A stretch of DNA of 64,000 nt from Saccharopolyspora erythraea (GTDB lineage: Bacteria > Actinomycetota > Actinomycetes > Mycobacteriales > Pseudonocardiaceae). Numbering within the stretch: the stretch's first letter is position 1; each line of letters opens with the position of its first letter. Below, one piece after another: positions 33,933-43,691 of the stretch. The position numbers were made by a program, and so were the translations under genes. The notes under the pieces were generated by a model, which saw only the letters and a program-made list of their open reading frames with translations, did no database searches and was not told the origin of the DNA. The stretch covers positions 8,179,898 through 8,243,897 of the forward strand of contig NZ_CP054839.1 in the NCBI RefSeq assembly GCF_018141105.1, written 5' to 3'.

Positions 33933-35894
33933 TCAGCCCTCGTCGTGCGCCCGCTGCGCCTGCTGGCGGCGGGCCTCCGCGCCGGTGGCGATCGGGGCGG
34001 TCAGCCACTGCTCCGGGATGCCGAAGGACTCGACGAGGTCCACCGCGTGCGGCCGCAGCCGGCCGCACAGCGCGTTGACCGCCTCGGTGACCGACTTGGC
34101 CCGGCGCGAGTTCAGGCGCTCGTGCTCCAGGAACCAGGCTCGGTCCTCCTCGACCGTGGACAGCACGTACAGGTCGCAGAGCCGTTCCAGCACCGCCGCC
34201 GTGTCGCGGTCGCGGCACCGCTCGATGCCTGCGACGAACGCTTCCAGCACGACCCGGTCGACGTGCACGCGCGCGGCCCGCAGCACGTGGTCCTGGGCGT
34301 TGTTGAACACCTCGAACGGGTCGGCGTCCTTGCCCGTCGCCCGCCGCAGCCGGCGCGCCAGTCCGTCGAGCACGTGCTTCTCGCGGTCGTCGAACAGCCG
34401 CAGCTGCCAGCCCCGGTCGAAGATGACGTTCTCGTCGTCCCTGCCCGGCGCGGCGTCGGCGAGCCGCTGCACCAGCGGTCGCGCCGCGGTGCGCTCGATG
34501 ACCGCGCCGACGAACTGGTCGGCGACGAACCGGGCCATGCCCAGCGTGCCGATGTCGTCGAACTGGTCCTTGTAGTTGGTGAGCAGCCCCTTGGCGACCA
34601 GTTGCAGCAGGACCGTGTTGTCGCCCTCGAAGGTGGTGAAGACGTCGGTGTCGGCCTTGAGCTGCGGGAGCTGGTTCTCCGCCAGGTAACCTGCCCCGCC
34701 GCAGGCCTCGCGGCAGGTCTGGATGGTGTGCGTGGCGTGCCAGGTGGTGACCGCCTTGAGCCCGGCCGCCCGCGACTCCAGCTCCCGCTGCGCGCGGGCG
34801 TCGTCGGAGCTCTGCATGTCGTGCAGGGTGCTGACCAGCTCCTCCTGCGCGAAGTGCAGCGCGAACGACTTCGCCAGCGCGGGCAGCAGCTTGCGCTGGT
34901 GGGCCAGGTAGTCCAGGACGACGGTCTCCTCGCCGGTGCCGGGCCGCTCGAACTGGCGGCGCACGCCGGCGTAGCGCAGGGCGATTCGCAGCGCGAGCTT
35001 GGCGGCACCGCCCGCGGTGCCCGCCACCGAGATCCGGCCGCGGATCAGGGTGCCGAGCATGGTGAAGAACCGCTTGCTCTCGTTGGCGATCGGGCTGGCG
35101 TAGGTGCCGTCCGCTTCGACGTCGCCGTAGCGGTTGAGCAGCGCCTCGCGCGGGACGCGCACGTGGTCGAAGGTGATGCGCCCGTTGTCGACGCCGTTGA
35201 GGCCGGCCTTGCGGCCGCAGTCCTCGATGTGCACGCCCGGCAGCGGATTTCCCCGCTCGTCCCGGAGCGGCACCAGCAGCGCGTGCACGCCGTGGCGGTC
35301 GCCTCCGGTGATCAGCTGTGCGAACACCACCGCCATCCGGCCGTCGCGGGCGGCGTTGCCGATGTACTCCTTGCGCGCCGCCTCGTGCGGGGTGTGGACG
35401 ACGAACTCCTCGGTCGCCGGGTCGTAGGTGGCGGTCGTGCGAAGGTGCTGGACGTCGGAGCCGTGGCCGGTCTCGGTCATCGCGAAGCAGCCGGGCAGCT
35501 CCAGGTTCATGATCTGGGCCAGGTAGCGGTCGTGGTGGCGGTCGGTGCCGAGCGCGACGACCGCGCCGCCGAACAGGCCCCACTGCACACCGGCCTTGAC
35601 CATGAGCGACAGGTTGCCGGACAGCATCTCCAGCGAGACGACCGAACCGCCGGTGTCGCCCTGGCCGCCGTGCGAGAGCGGGAAGCCCAGTCCGGTGATC
35701 CCGCTCTCGACCAGCAGGTGCAGCTGCTCCAGCGTCCGCGCGCGGTGGGACTCGGTGTCGAGGTGGTCGCCGGGGGAGAGGTCGACGCCGGCCAGTGCCC
35801 GCCGCACGTGGGTCCGCACCTGCGCCCATCGCCCGTCGAGCAGTTCGGCGAGCTCGGCGCGGTCGAAGGCGGCCGGGGTCTTCGGGACGTCCAT
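33933..35894 (-). CDS. Acyl-CoA dehydrogenase/oxidase-family flavoenzyme
   Basis: FAD enzyme of acyl-CoA beta-oxidation, 653 residues, of the long acyl-CoA oxidase-like build with a duplicated C-terminal helical domain. Seen features are GLGFPLSHGGQGDTGG, the FAD-binding GCFAMTETGHGSDVQ, the middle-domain IEDCGRKAGLNGVDNGRITF, the RQF of AGVRRQFERPG, and the catalytic-base region DVFTTFEGDNTVLLQL, in which E is the expected base. The ATG at 35894 was chosen because GGAGGGCAC immediately precedes it. Whether it uses oxygen or an electron-transfer flavoprotein cannot be told. It may be repressed by the adjacent TetR protein. Confidence 0.92.
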   Translation of the reverse strand: MDVPKTPAAFDRAELAELLDGRWAQVRTHVRRALAGVDLSPGDHLDTESHRARTLEQLHLLVESGITGLGFPLSHGGQGDTGGSVVSLEMLSGNLSLMVKAGVQWGLFGGAVVALGTDRHHDRYLAQIMNLELPGCFAMTETGHGSDVQHLRTTATYDPATEEFVVHTPHEAARKEYIGNAARDGRMAVVFAQLITGGDRHGVHALLVPLRDERGNPLPGVHIEDCGRKAGLNGVDNGRITFDHVRVPREALLNRYGDVEADGTYASPIANESKRFFTMLGTLIRGRISVAGTAGGAAKLALRIALRYAGVRRQFERPGTGEETVVLDYLAHQRKLLPALAKSFALHFAQEELVSTLHDMQSSDDARAQRELESRAAGLKAVTTWHATHTIQTCREACGGAGYLAENQLPQLKADTDVFTTFEGDNTVLLQLVAKGLLTNYKDQFDDIGTLGMARFVADQFVGAVIERTAARPLVQRLADAAPGRDDENVIFDRGWQLRLFDDREKHVLDGLARRLRRATGKDADPFEVFNNAQDHVLRAARVHVDRVVLEAFVAGIERCRDRDTAAVLERLCDLYVLSTVEEDRAWFLEHERLNSRRAKSVTEAVNALCGRLRPHAVDLVESFGIPEQWLTAPIATGAEARRQQAQRAHDEG

Positions 35895-35926
35895 GTGCCC
35901 TCCAAAGGTAGGCGTCGACACCGCCG

Positions 35927-35954
35927 AGCGTAGTTACCCGTCGGTAACCTCGCT
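35927..35954. promoter_or_regulatory. TetR-type palindromic operator
   Basis: GTTACC-CGTC-GGTAAC (35933-35948) is a perfect inverted repeat. It is extended outward by AGCG (35927-35930) and CGCT (35951-35954). It lies 33-60 bases upstream of the acyl-CoA oxidase-like start, a typical TetR repressor site. Confidence 0.6.
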
Positions 35955-36025
35955 ATGTGATGCCGCACGCGCCGCGCGGCAATCAGCGTCGGCCCCCTGT
36001 CTACCGCGAAAGGGGCTCAAGAACG

Positions 36026-36061
36026 ACAACGCCGGGTCATCCGAGGATGACCCGGCGTTGT
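36026..36061 (-). terminator. Terminator after leuS
   Basis: ACAACGCCGGGTCATC (36026-36041) and its exact complement (36046-36061) form a 16-bp stem with loop CGAG, 12 bases past the leuS stop. Confidence 0.85.
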
Positions 36062-36072
36062 GCGGCCGATGC

Positions 36073-38940
36073 TCAGCCGACGACGTTGACCAGCCGGCCC
36101 GGCACCACGATGACCTTGCGTGGCTCGCGGCCGTCCAGCGCCGCGACCACCTTCTCGTCGGCCAGCGCCGCCGCCTTCACCTCGTCCTGGCCCGCGGAGG
36201 CCGGGACGACGATCCGCGAGCGGACCTTGCCGTTGAACTGGATCGGGTACTCGACGGTGTCCTCGACCAGGTACTGCTCTTCGGCCTCCGGGAACGGACC
36301 GTGCGCCAGGCTCCCGCCGTGGCCCAGCTTCGACCACAGCTCCTCGGCCATGTGCGGCGCCAGCGGAGCGACCATCAGCACCAGCGGCTCGACCACCCGA
36401 CGCGGCGCGCCCGTCGCCGAGTACTCCTTGGTCAGCAGGTTGTTCAGCTCGATCAGCTTGGCCACCGCGGTGTTGAACCGCAGCTCGCGGTAGTCCTCGC
36501 GGACCCCGGCGATCGTCTTGTGCAGCGCGCGCAGCACCTCGACGGCGGGTTCGGCGTCGGTGACGCGCAGCTCGCCGGTGTTCTCGTCGACGACGTTGCG
36601 CCACAGCCGCTGCAGGAACCGGTGCGAGCCGACGACGTCCTTGGTCGCCCACGGCCGCGACGTGTCCAGCGGACCCATCGCCATCTCGTACAGCCGCAGC
36701 GTGTCCGCGCCGTAGGCGTCGGCCATCTCGTCCGGGGAGACGGAGTTCTTCAGGCTCTTGCCCATCTTCCCGTACTCGCGCCGGACTTCCTCACCCTCGA
36801 AGAAGAACTTCCCGTCGCGCTCCTCGACGTGCTCGGCCGGGACGTAGACGCCCCGCGAGTCGGTGTAGGCGTACGCCTGGATGTAGCCCTGGTTGTACAG
36901 GCGGCGGTAGGGCTCCTCCGAGGACAGGTGGCCCAGGTCGTAGAGCACCTTGTGCCAGAACCGCGAGTACAGCAGGTGCAGCACCGCGTGCTCCACGCCG
37001 CCGACGTAGAGGTCCAGCCCGCCCGGGTCGTCCGGACCGTGCTGCTGCTGGCGCTTGCCCATCCAGTAGCGCTCGTTCTCCGGGTCGACGAACCGCTCGT
37101 CGTTGTCCGGGTCGATGTAGCGCAGCTGGTACCAGCACGAGCCCGCCCACTGCGGCATCACGTTGGTGTCGCGGTGGTACTGCCTGAGCCCGTCGCCCAG
37201 GTCCAGCTCCACCTCGGCCCAGTCGGTCGCCTTGGCCAGCGGCGGCTCGGGCCTGCTGTCGGCGTCCTCGGGGTCGAAGGTGCGCGGCGAGTAGTCCTCG
37301 ACGTCGGGCAGCACGACCGGCAGCTCCGACTCCGGCAGCCCCAGCGGGATGCCGTCGGAGTCGTAGACGACCGGGAACGGCTCGCCCCAGTAGCGCTGCC
37401 GCGCGAACAGCCAGTCGCGCAGCTTGTACTGGACGGTGCCCGAGCCGTGCTTGTGCGACTCCAGCCACTCGATGACGGTCTTCTTGGCCTCGGCCAGGTG
37501 CATGCCGTTGAGGTCCAGCCCGACGTCGGGGTTCGCGGAGTTGATCCGCGGTCCCTCACCGCTGTAGGCCCCGCCCTCGAAGCCCTCCGATGGCTGCACG
37601 GTGCGCACCACCGGCAGGCCGAACGCCTCGGCGAAGTCGAAGTCGCGCTGGTCCTCGCCGGGCACCGCCATGATCGCGCCGGTGCCGTAGCCCATCAGCA
37701 CATAGTCGGCGATGAACACCGGCACCTGCTCGCCGTTGACCGGGTTGGTGGCCCAGGCACCGGTGAAGACGCCGGTCTTCTCCTTGTTCTCCTGGCGGTC
37801 CAGGTCGGACTTCATCGACGCCGCGTGGCGGTACTGCGCGACCGCCTCGGCAGGCGTCGCCGCGCCGCCGGTCCAGCGCAGGTCCGGGTCCTGCGGCCAC
37901 TGGGCCGCGGTCAGCTCGTCGACCAGCGGGTGCTCCGGCGCCAGCACCAGGTAGGTCGTGCCGAACAGGGTGTCGGGCCGGGTGGTGAAGACCTCGATGC
38001 TGCCCGCCGAGCCGTCCAGCGGGAACACCACGTTGGCGCCCTGCGAGCGGCCGATCCAGTTCCGCTGCATCGTCTTGACCTTGTCCGGCCAGTCCAGCCG
38101 GTCCAGGTCGTCGACCAGGCGGTCGGCGTAGGCGGTGATCCGCATCATCCACTGCTTTAGGTTGCGGCGGAACACCGGGAAGTTGCCGCGCTCGGTCAGC
38201 CCGTCGGCGGTGACCTCCTCGTTGGCGACCACGGTGCCCAGGCCCGGCGCCCAGTTCACCGGCGCCTCCGACAGGTAGACCAGCCGGTACGAGTCGATGA
38301 TCCGGCGCTGCTCGGCGCGCGGCAGCTCCTCCCACGGGCGGCCGTCGGGCGTCGCGCGCTCACCGGAGGAGAACTGCGCCTCCAGCTCGCTGATCGGGCG
38401 CGCGCGGTCGGCGTCGGTGTCGTACCAGGAGTGGAAGATCTGCAGGAAGATCCACTGCGTCCACCGGTAGAACGGGATGTCGGTGGTGGCGACCCGGCGG
38501 CGCTCGTCGTGGCCCAGCCCCAGCCTGCGGATCTGGGTCAGGTACCGCTCGATGTTCTTCTCGGTCGTGGTGCGCGGGTGGGTCCCGGTCTGCACCGCGT
38601 ACTGCTCGGCGGGCAGGCCGAAGGAGTCGAAGCCCATCGTGTGGAGGACGTTCTTACCCAGCATCCGGTTGAAGCGGGCGTAGACGTCGGTGCCGATGAA
38701 GCCCAGCGGGTGCCCGACGTGCAGGCCCGACCCCGACGGGTACGGGAACATGTCCTGGACGAACAGCTTCTCGTCGCTGACCTCGCCCTTCAGCGAGCCG
38801 GCCGGGTTGGGCGCGTGGAAGGTGCCGAGCTCCTCCCAGCGCCGCTGCCAGCGCTGCTCGATCTCGGCTGCGGTCTGCGCGGTGTAGCGGAACCGCGGGA
38901 CCTCTTCGGTGTTCGTCGAGCCCTCTGCCTGGCCACTCAT
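36073..38940 (-). CDS. leuS: Leucyl-tRNA synthetase
   Basis: Class I aminoacyl-tRNA synthetase charging tRNA-Leu, 955 residues. The HIGH signature appears as HVGH near residues 73-76 ([15 protein letters not shown]). The CP1 editing domain covers about 260-470 ([20 protein letters not shown]). The KMSKS loop appears as KMGKS near residue 725 ([17 protein letters not shown]). The C-terminal anticodon-binding and leucine-specific domains follow. The start is ATG 38940, with [20 protein letters not shown] as N-terminus. It is transcribed alone and closed by a strong terminator. Confidence 0.97.
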   Translation of the reverse strand: MSGQAEGSTNTEEVPRFRYTAQTAAEIEQRWQRRWEELGTFHAPNPAGSLKGEVSDEKLFVQDMFPYPSGSGLHVGHPLGFIGTDVYARFNRMLGKNVLHTMGFDSFGLPAEQYAVQTGTHPRTTTEKNIERYLTQIRRLGLGHDERRRVATTDIPFYRWTQWIFLQIFHSWYDTDADRARPISELEAQFSSGERATPDGRPWEELPRAEQRRIIDSYRLVYLSEAPVNWAPGLGTVVANEEVTADGLTERGNFPVFRRNLKQWMMRITAYADRLVDDLDRLDWPDKVKTMQRNWIGRSQGANVVFPLDGSAGSIEVFTTRPDTLFGTTYLVLAPEHPLVDELTAAQWPQDPDLRWTGGAATPAEAVAQYRHAASMKSDLDRQENKEKTGVFTGAWATNPVNGEQVPVFIADYVLMGYGTGAIMAVPGEDQRDFDFAEAFGLPVVRTVQPSEGFEGGAYSGEGPRINSANPDVGLDLNGMHLAEAKKTVIEWLESHKHGSGTVQYKLRDWLFARQRYWGEPFPVVYDSDGIPLGLPESELPVVLPDVEDYSPRTFDPEDADSRPEPPLAKATDWAEVELDLGDGLRQYHRDTNVMPQWAGSCWYQLRYIDPDNDERFVDPENERYWMGKRQQQHGPDDPGGLDLYVGGVEHAVLHLLYSRFWHKVLYDLGHLSSEEPYRRLYNQGYIQAYAYTDSRGVYVPAEHVEERDGKFFFEGEEVRREYGKMGKSLKNSVSPDEMADAYGADTLRLYEMAMGPLDTSRPWATKDVVGSHRFLQRLWRNVVDENTGELRVTDAEPAVEVLRALHKTIAGVREDYRELRFNTAVAKLIELNNLLTKEYSATGAPRRVVEPLVLMVAPLAPHMAEELWSKLGHGGSLAHGPFPEAEEQYLVEDTVEYPIQFNGKVRSRIVVPASAGQDEVKAAALADEKVVAALDGREPRKVIVVPGRLVNVVG

Positions 38941-39010
38941 GGTCTGCGTACCTTTCCCTGCCTTCTCGCCCGAACGCGCGGATCGTGCCCTCTAAGTGTG
39001 CCGTCCCCGG

Positions 39011-39050
39011 AAAAAGCGAAACCCCCCAGACCTACCGGGCGTGAGGGGTC
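39011..39050 (-). terminator. Possible terminator or attenuator in the leuS upstream region
   Basis: On the minus strand, ACCCC (39049-39045) can pair with GGGGT (39025-39021), followed by TTTCGCTTTTT ending at 39011. It lies between the phytase-like gene's stop (39135) and the leuS start (38940), so it may end the former or attenuate leuS. TTGACA at 39122-39117 could be a -35 box, but no good -10 follows. The short stem makes this weak. Confidence 0.35.
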
Positions 39051-39134
39051 ACCGCGTCGAAGCGTCGTCAGCGGACGTTCAACGCGGTCTCGCAAGAAGT
39101 CGAGCGTTGCTCACGTTGTCAAGAGTAACAGAGA

Positions 39135-40220
39135 TCACTTGACGCCCAGCGCGATCACCTGCGTGGTCTGCTGCGCGGAGAAGTTGTCGTCGCTGACGAG
39201 GACCAGGCTGCGCTCGCCACCGGGCAGGACGGGCCCCCAGGTCATGCCCTCGACGTTGTCGACGGTGCTCAGCCCGAGCTCCGACAGGTCGGCCAGCAGC
39301 GTCTTGCGCACCGGGGTCACGTCGGCGCCCGCCAGCGATGCGACGTCCCGGACGTCGGTGGCGTCCCTGGCGTCGACCTCGTAGATCCGGATGGAGTTGC
39401 CGACGCCGTCGACGAACGAGCGCTCCATCACCAGGTAGCGGAACGGGTCGTCGCCGTCGGCCAGGATCGCCGTGACGCCGTTGTTGGCGAACCCGCCGGT
39501 CGGCGACTGCGCGAACACCTTGTCGAGCGGGTAGGCGACCTGCGCGACGACGGCCCCGGAGCGGTCCTGGGCGGTGAGTCTGCTCAGGGCGCCGTGCTCG
39601 AACGTCGGCGACTCGCCGTCCTGCACCAGCGGCCCTTCCATGGCGCTGACCAGCAGCGACCCGTCGGCGGCGAAGGTCAGGCCCTCCAGCGCCTCGTTCT
39701 GCTTCGGACCGCTGTCGGGGCGCATGACCAGGTTCGGCGGGAGCGGCAGCTCACCGGTGGCCGAACCGTCGAGGGTGGCGCTGCGGACCGACGGGTCGAT
39801 CAGCCCCTTCTGCCGCTCGCCCTCGCTGGTCCACCAGACCTCACCGCTGCGGGGATCCCACCGGACGTCCTCGGGGTCGAGGCTGCCCGCCGGGTAGGTC
39901 GTGCCGTCGGGGCGCAGAAGCGGCCGGGTCGCCGTCAGGGCCACCGGACCGAGCCCGCCGGCGGTGACCGGGATGTCGGCGAGGTAGCCGCGCGCAGGCT
40001 GCCGCTCCGAGCGGTCGTCGCTGATCAGCACGTATGCGCCGGTGCGCGGGTCGTAGTCGATGCCTGAGAGGCCGCCCACGGTGGTGCCCTGGAAGTCCAT
40101 CGCGTGCGGCAGCGTGCGCTCGCCCAGCAGGCGCACCCGATCGGCGGCGTGCGCGGGCACCGCGGCCGTCAGTGCCAGGGCGACCGCCACGACTCCGGTC
40201 ACCGCGTGTCTGTTCACCAT
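39135..40220 (-). CDS. Secreted esterase-like/phytase-like beta-propeller protein
   Basis: Exported protein of the esterase-like, phytase-like family (PF13449 type), 361 residues. The signal peptide MVNRHAVTGVVAVALALTAA ends near AHAADRV. The mature chain shows repeated beta-propeller-like strands with Asp/Gly-rich loops: GGLSGIDYDPRTGAYVLISD, GSLDPEDVRWDPRSGEVWWT, NEALEGLTFAADGSLLVSAM and TVDNVEGMTWGPVLPGG. The conserved acidic loops are thought to bind metal. A phosphatase or esterase activity is assumed from family only. It is divergent from the SdpI-like gene at 40266, with 45 bases between. Confidence 0.85.
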   Translation of the reverse strand: MVNRHAVTGVVAVALALTAAVPAHAADRVRLLGERTLPHAMDFQGTTVGGLSGIDYDPRTGAYVLISDDRSERQPARGYLADIPVTAGGLGPVALTATRPLLRPDGTTYPAGSLDPEDVRWDPRSGEVWWTSEGERQKGLIDPSVRSATLDGSATGELPLPPNLVMRPDSGPKQNEALEGLTFAADGSLLVSAMEGPLVQDGESPTFEHGALSRLTAQDRSGAVVAQVAYPLDKVFAQSPTGGFANNGVTAILADGDDPFRYLVMERSFVDGVGNSIRIYEVDARDATDVRDVASLAGADVTPVRKTLLADLSELGLSTVDNVEGMTWGPVLPGGERSLVLVSDDNFSAQQTTQVIALGVK

Positions 40221-40265
40221 GAGCTACAGCACACCCGACGCGGGTGTCCGGCGGGTATCGACCAG

Positions 40266-40706
40266 ATGGAGCCTTACCCTGTTCTGGTGACGCTCGCTGT
40301 TCAGGTGATCCTCTGCGCGGTGCTGGTGCTCGGTGGCGCGGCACTGCTGTTCGTCGGATGGCGCGGTTTGCGCGGGCAGCTCGCCCGCAACCGCTACGCC
40401 GGAGTGCGCACGCCCGCGACCCTGCGCAGCGAGGAGGCGTTCGAGCTCGCCAACCGCGCCGCCGCCCCCGCCTACCTGGCGGCCGGTGCGACCGGCGTCC
40501 TCGCGGGCGCCGCGCTGCCCGCGCTGGCCACGACCTTCAGCGTCGTGCTCGTCGCGGTCATCGGCGTCGTCGGCGCCTTCGGCCTGCAGGTCGTGGGCGG
40601 TGTCTTCGGCAACCGGGCGGCGGAGGCCATGCCCGAGCCCGCTCCGGCGGCAGGCTGCGGCGGCTGCGCGGGCGGCTGCTGCAGCGCGCTCCAGCAGAGC
40701 AGCTAG
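40266..40706 (+). CDS. SdpI-family membrane protein with cysteine-rich tail
   Basis: Small membrane protein of 146 residues. Three hydrophobic segments are evident (VLVTLAVQVILCAVLVLGGA, AYLAAGATGVLAGAALPALA, FSVVLVAVIGVVGAFGLQVV). The loop RNRYAGVRTPATLRSEEAFE between helices 1 and 2 matches the SdpI (immunity/signal transducer) family signature. The C-terminal tail is unusual: AAGCGGCAGGCCSALQQSS has four cysteines in nine residues and could bind metal or be oxidised. The start is ATG 40266. Its role is not known outside Bacillus SdpI. Confidence 0.75.
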   Translation: MEPYPVLVTLAVQVILCAVLVLGGAALLFVGWRGLRGQLARNRYAGVRTPATLRSEEAFELANRAAAPAYLAAGATGVLAGAALPALATTFSVVLVAVIGVVGAFGLQVVGGVFGNRAAEAMPEPAPAAGCGGCAGGCCSALQQSS

Positions 40707-40779
40707 GGCCTGCTCCACAAGCGGCTTGCGGTGCGGGCCCCAGCTCGCACCGCTACGCGAACCACTGCCGGAACATTCG

Positions 40780-41352
40780 CTAGTTCACCTTCACATCCCC
40801 GGGGTGCGTGGCCAGGAACGCCAGCGGCGGCCCCTGCCTGCGCAGCACCCGGCCCCACAGCTCGGGTCCCGGCGCGGCTATGACGTCGTCGGGCAGGGCG
40901 GGGACGACGAGCCAGTCGCCGCGGTCGATCTCCCCGGCCAGCTGGTCCGCGTCCCAGCCCGCGTAACCGGCGAAGAAGCGCAGCCCCCTCGCGCGCGGGA
41001 CCAGGTCGGCGGGATCGCCGTCGAGATCGACGAGACCTATCGGGCCGCGAACGCCGATCATGCCCGACACCGATGCGACGTCGACCCCGGTGCGCAGCGC
41101 GGCCAGGCAGATGGCGGTGCGCTGCTCGACCGGGCCTCCGACGAACAGCGACTGCGGCTCACTGGCATGCGGCCCCCACCTGGGCAGCACGTCGTCGACC
41201 GAGACCTCGCTCGGCCGGTTCAGCACGACTCCGAGGGTGCCCTCCGCACGGTGGTGGATGATGTACACCACCGTGCGGCGGAAGTTCTGGTCGAGCAGCT
41301 GCGGGGCCGCCACCAGCAGCATCCCGGGTTCGACGTCGGTGTCCGTTCCCAC
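40780..41352 (-). CDS. YqgE/AlgH (UPF0301) family protein
   Basis: Conserved bacterial protein of uncertain function, 190 residues, counterpart of Rv0038 in mycobacteria, where it also sits near leuS. Family segments are GMLLVAAPQLLDQNFRRTVV, EGTLGVVLNRPSEVSVDDVL, FVGGPVEQ, and RFFAGYAGWDADQLAGEI. It is soluble, with no signal or membrane segment. The ATG at 41352 is used. The region upstream (41353-41495) contains several short repeats and is unusually AT-rich just past pcnA. Confidence 0.92.
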   Translation of the reverse strand: MGTDTDVEPGMLLVAAPQLLDQNFRRTVVYIIHHRAEGTLGVVLNRPSEVSVDDVLPRWGPHASEPQSLFVGGPVEQRTAICLAALRTGVDVASVSGMIGVRGPIGLVDLDGDPADLVPRARGLRFFAGYAGWDADQLAGEIDRGDWLVVPALPDDVIAAPGPELWGRVLRRQGPPLAFLATHPGDVKVN

Positions 41353-41394
41353 ATCCGCATGATCTCAGAACGGCGCCCCCGCATGGAGTGGCCA

Positions 41395-41472
41395 CGGACT
41401 AGTAGTCCGAGAGACCAACCGCTGAGCGTTACTGCTCGGCAACACTATTCACTGTTCAACAACCACTATTAA
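41395..41472. repeat. Short dyads and AT-rich repeats upstream of yqgE
   Basis: CGGACT-AGT-AGTCCG (41395-41409) is a perfect 6-bp inverted repeat. CACTATT recurs at 41443-41449 and 41464-41470, the second copy leading into the palindrome CTATTAATAG. These sit between the pcnA stop and the yqgE start and probably include the yqgE promoter. Confidence 0.35.
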
Positions 41473-41495
41473 TAGCGCTGCGGCGAAATGCCTGC

Positions 41496-42995
41496 TCAGC
41501 GGTCCTCAGGCACGTCGATGCCCTGTTCCCGGGCCCACCGGAACAGCTCGGCGACGGCCTCGTCGTGGTCCATCGGCCCCCGGTCCAGCCGGAGGTCCTT
41601 GAGGTGCTTCCACGCCTTGCCGACCACCGGCCCCGGGTCCACGCCGAGCAGCCGCATGATCTCGTTGCCGTCCAGGTCCGGGCGGACCTTGGCCAGGTCC
41701 TCCTCCGCCGCGATGCGCGCGATCCGCGCTTCCAGGTCGTCGTAGGAGCGCTGGAGCGCGGCGGCCTTGCGGCGGTTGCGCGTGGTGCAGTCGGCGCGCA
41801 CCAGCTTGTGCAGCTGGGACAGCAGGTGGCCTGCGTCGTTGACGTAGCGGCGCACCGCCGAGTCGGTCCACTGGCCCTCGCCGTAGCCGTGGAAGCGCAG
41901 GTGCAGGTACACCAGCCCGGAGACGTCGTTGATGACGTCCTTGGAGTAGCGCAGCGCCCGCAGCCGCTTGCGGGTCATCTTCGCCCCGACCACCTCGTGG
42001 TGGTGGAAGCTGACCCCGCCGCCCGGCTCGAACCGGCGGGTGTCGGGCTTGCCGATGTCGTGCAGCAGCGCCGCGAGCCGCAGCACCAGGTCGGGCTCGC
42101 CGTCGGGGTCCTCGGCGCGCTCCAGGTCGATGGCCTGGTCCAGGACCACCAGCGAGTGCCGGTAGACGTCCTTGTGCTGGTGGTGCTCGTCGATCTCCAG
42201 CTTCATCGCGGGCAGCTCGGGCAGCACGTGCTCGGCCAGCCCGGTGTCCACCAGCAGCTCGACGCCCTCGCGCGGGTGGCGCCCGCACAGCAGCTTGGAC
42301 AGCTCGGCCTGAATCCGTTCCGGGGTGATCCGCAGGAGCTCACCGGCCATCTCCCGCATCGCGTCGACCACGCGCGGCGCGGGGGTGAAGCCGAGCTGCG
42401 AGACGAACCGGGCGGCGCGCAGCATCCGCAGCGGGTCGTCGGCGAAGGACTCCTGCGGCGTGGCCGGGGTGTCCAGCCGCCGGGCGACCAGGTCGGCCAT
42501 CCCGCCGTGCAGGTCGACGAACGCCCGCTTCGGCAGCTCGATGGCCATCGCGTTCACGGTGAAGTCGCGGCGCAGCAGGTCACCCTCGATGGTGTCGCCG
42601 AAGGCGACCTCCGGGTTGCGGGTGACCCGGTCGTAGGTGTCGGCGCGGAACGTCGTGACCTCCACCGTCGTGCCATGCCGGTAGGCGCCGAGCGTGCCGA
42701 ACTGGATGCCGGTGTCCCACACCGTCTCGGCCCAGTCGTCGAGCAGGACCCGGACCTGCTCCGGCCGGGCGTCGGTGGTGAAGTCGAGGTCGGTGCCAAG
42801 GCGCCCCAGCAGGGCGTCGCGCACGCTGCCGCCGACCAGGTACAGCCGGTGGCCCGCGGCGGCGAAGCGCTCGGCCAGCTCTTCGGCGACCGGTGCGGTG
42901 CGCACCAGCTCCACGACCGCGTTGCGTTGTGCGTCGCGCTCCCTGGCCTGGTCGTCGGCGGGTGCGGCGGCGGGTTCGTGGTGCGAGGTGGACAC
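41496..42995 (-). CDS. pcnA: CCA tRNA nucleotidyltransferase / poly(A) polymerase family
   Basis: Nucleotidyltransferase adding or repairing the 3' CCA of tRNA, 499 residues. The catalytic head reads [20 protein letters not shown], then [11 protein letters not shown] with the metal-binding Asp pair. [14 protein letters not shown] and [17 protein letters not shown] follow, both typical of the class II family. A C-terminal HD domain is visible ([36 protein letters not shown]), suggesting additional phosphohydrolase activity. The GTG at 42995 was chosen. It is divergent from the Nudix gene across 147 bases, as in mycobacteria (Rv3907c/Rv3908). Confidence 0.94.
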   Translation of the reverse strand: MSTSHHEPAAAPADDQARERDAQRNAVVELVRTAPVAEELAERFAAAGHRLYLVGGSVRDALLGRLGTDLDFTTDARPEQVRVLLDDWAETVWDTGIQFGTLGAYRHGTTVEVTTFRADTYDRVTRNPEVAFGDTIEGDLLRRDFTVNAMAIELPKRAFVDLHGGMADLVARRLDTPATPQESFADDPLRMLRAARFVSQLGFTPAPRVVDAMREMAGELLRITPERIQAELSKLLCGRHPREGVELLVDTGLAEHVLPELPAMKLEIDEHHQHKDVYRHSLVVLDQAIDLERAEDPDGEPDLVLRLAALLHDIGKPDTRRFEPGGGVSFHHHEVVGAKMTRKRLRALRYSKDVINDVSGLVYLHLRFHGYGEGQWTDSAVRRYVNDAGHLLSQLHKLVRADCTTRNRRKAAALQRSYDDLEARIARIAAEEDLAKVRPDLDGNEIMRLLGVDPGPVVGKAWKHLKDLRLDRGPMDHDEAVAELFRWAREQGIDVPEDR

Positions 42996-43142
42996 GGCGA
43001 ACCAGGATATCGACTGCTCAGCGGGGGCGCGGCGAGTGCCTGCCGGAGCAACGCGGTGGGCCCTTCGCGACCGGTCGGCACGCCCGCGTGCCGTACGCGG
43101 TACGACGCCGACTCGCACCCCGTCGGCACTACCATCGGCGGC

Positions 43143-43691
43143 ATGCCTCCGACGCCCGGCCGCTCCGGCGGTACCCAGCCGGGGCGTCGGAACCGGCGCC
43201 GGCGCCGCCGGCTGCGGACGGTCGACGAGACCTCGGCCGGCGGGCTGGTGGTCGACGACGGCCGGGAGCTCGCTGCGATCATCGGGAGGCTGGACCGCAA
43301 GGGCCGGCTGCTGTGGTCGCTGCCCAAGGGCCACATCGAGCAGGGTGAGACCCCGGAGCAGACCGCCGTGCGGGAGGTCGCCGAGGAGACGGGCATAACC
43401 GGCCGCGTGGTCTCGGCGATCGGCATGATCGACTACTGGTTCGTGGCGGGCAACCGCCGCGTGCACAAGACCGTGCACCACTTCCTGCTGGAGGCGGTGC
43501 GCGGTGAGCTTTCCGACGAGGACGTGGAGGTCACCGAGGTGGCGTGGGTGCCGCTTGGTGAACTGGAGCAGGTGCTGGCCTACGCAGACGAGCGGAGGCT
43601 GGTGCGGCGGGCGCTGACGTTGCTCGACGGCGCATCGGACATCGCGGCCGGTTCCCGACCGGCCCGGGGCAGTGGGACGGAGCCGGCGTGA
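43143..43691 (+). CDS. Nudix hydrolase (MutT4-type)
   Basis: Hydrolase of nucleoside-diphosphate-linked substrates, 182 residues, counterpart of Rv3908 (MutT4). The Nudix box is complete: [20 protein letters not shown] followed by TGI. The N-terminus is very basic ([17 protein letters not shown]). The fold's [20 protein letters not shown] and WSLPKGHIE segments precede the box. The start is ATG 43143. Its stop overlaps the GTG start of the DUF6049 gene by four bases, so the genes from here to sigM may form a transcription unit. The substrate is not predictable. Confidence 0.92.
   Translation: MPPTPGRSGGTQPGRRNRRRRRRLRTVDETSAGGLVVDDGRELAAIIGRLDRKGRLLWSLPKGHIEQGETPEQTAVREVAEETGITGRVVSAIGMIDYWFVAGNRRVHKTVHHFLLEAVRGELSDEDVEVTEVAWVPLGELEQVLAYADERRLVRRALTLLDGASDIAAGSRPARGSGTEPA

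Noticed and set aside
36073..38940. KMGKS instead of KMSKS in LeuRS as a possible defect
   Set aside because: A Gly at this position is, to my knowledge, a usual variant in actinobacterial and related LeuRS, and the rest of the enzyme is intact.
38941..39134. A T-box riboswitch in the leuS leader, suggested by GACCGCG
   Set aside because: The conserved T-box sequence AGGGTGGNACCGCG and the specifier stem are absent, and six-base ACCGCG matches are common in such GC-rich DNA.
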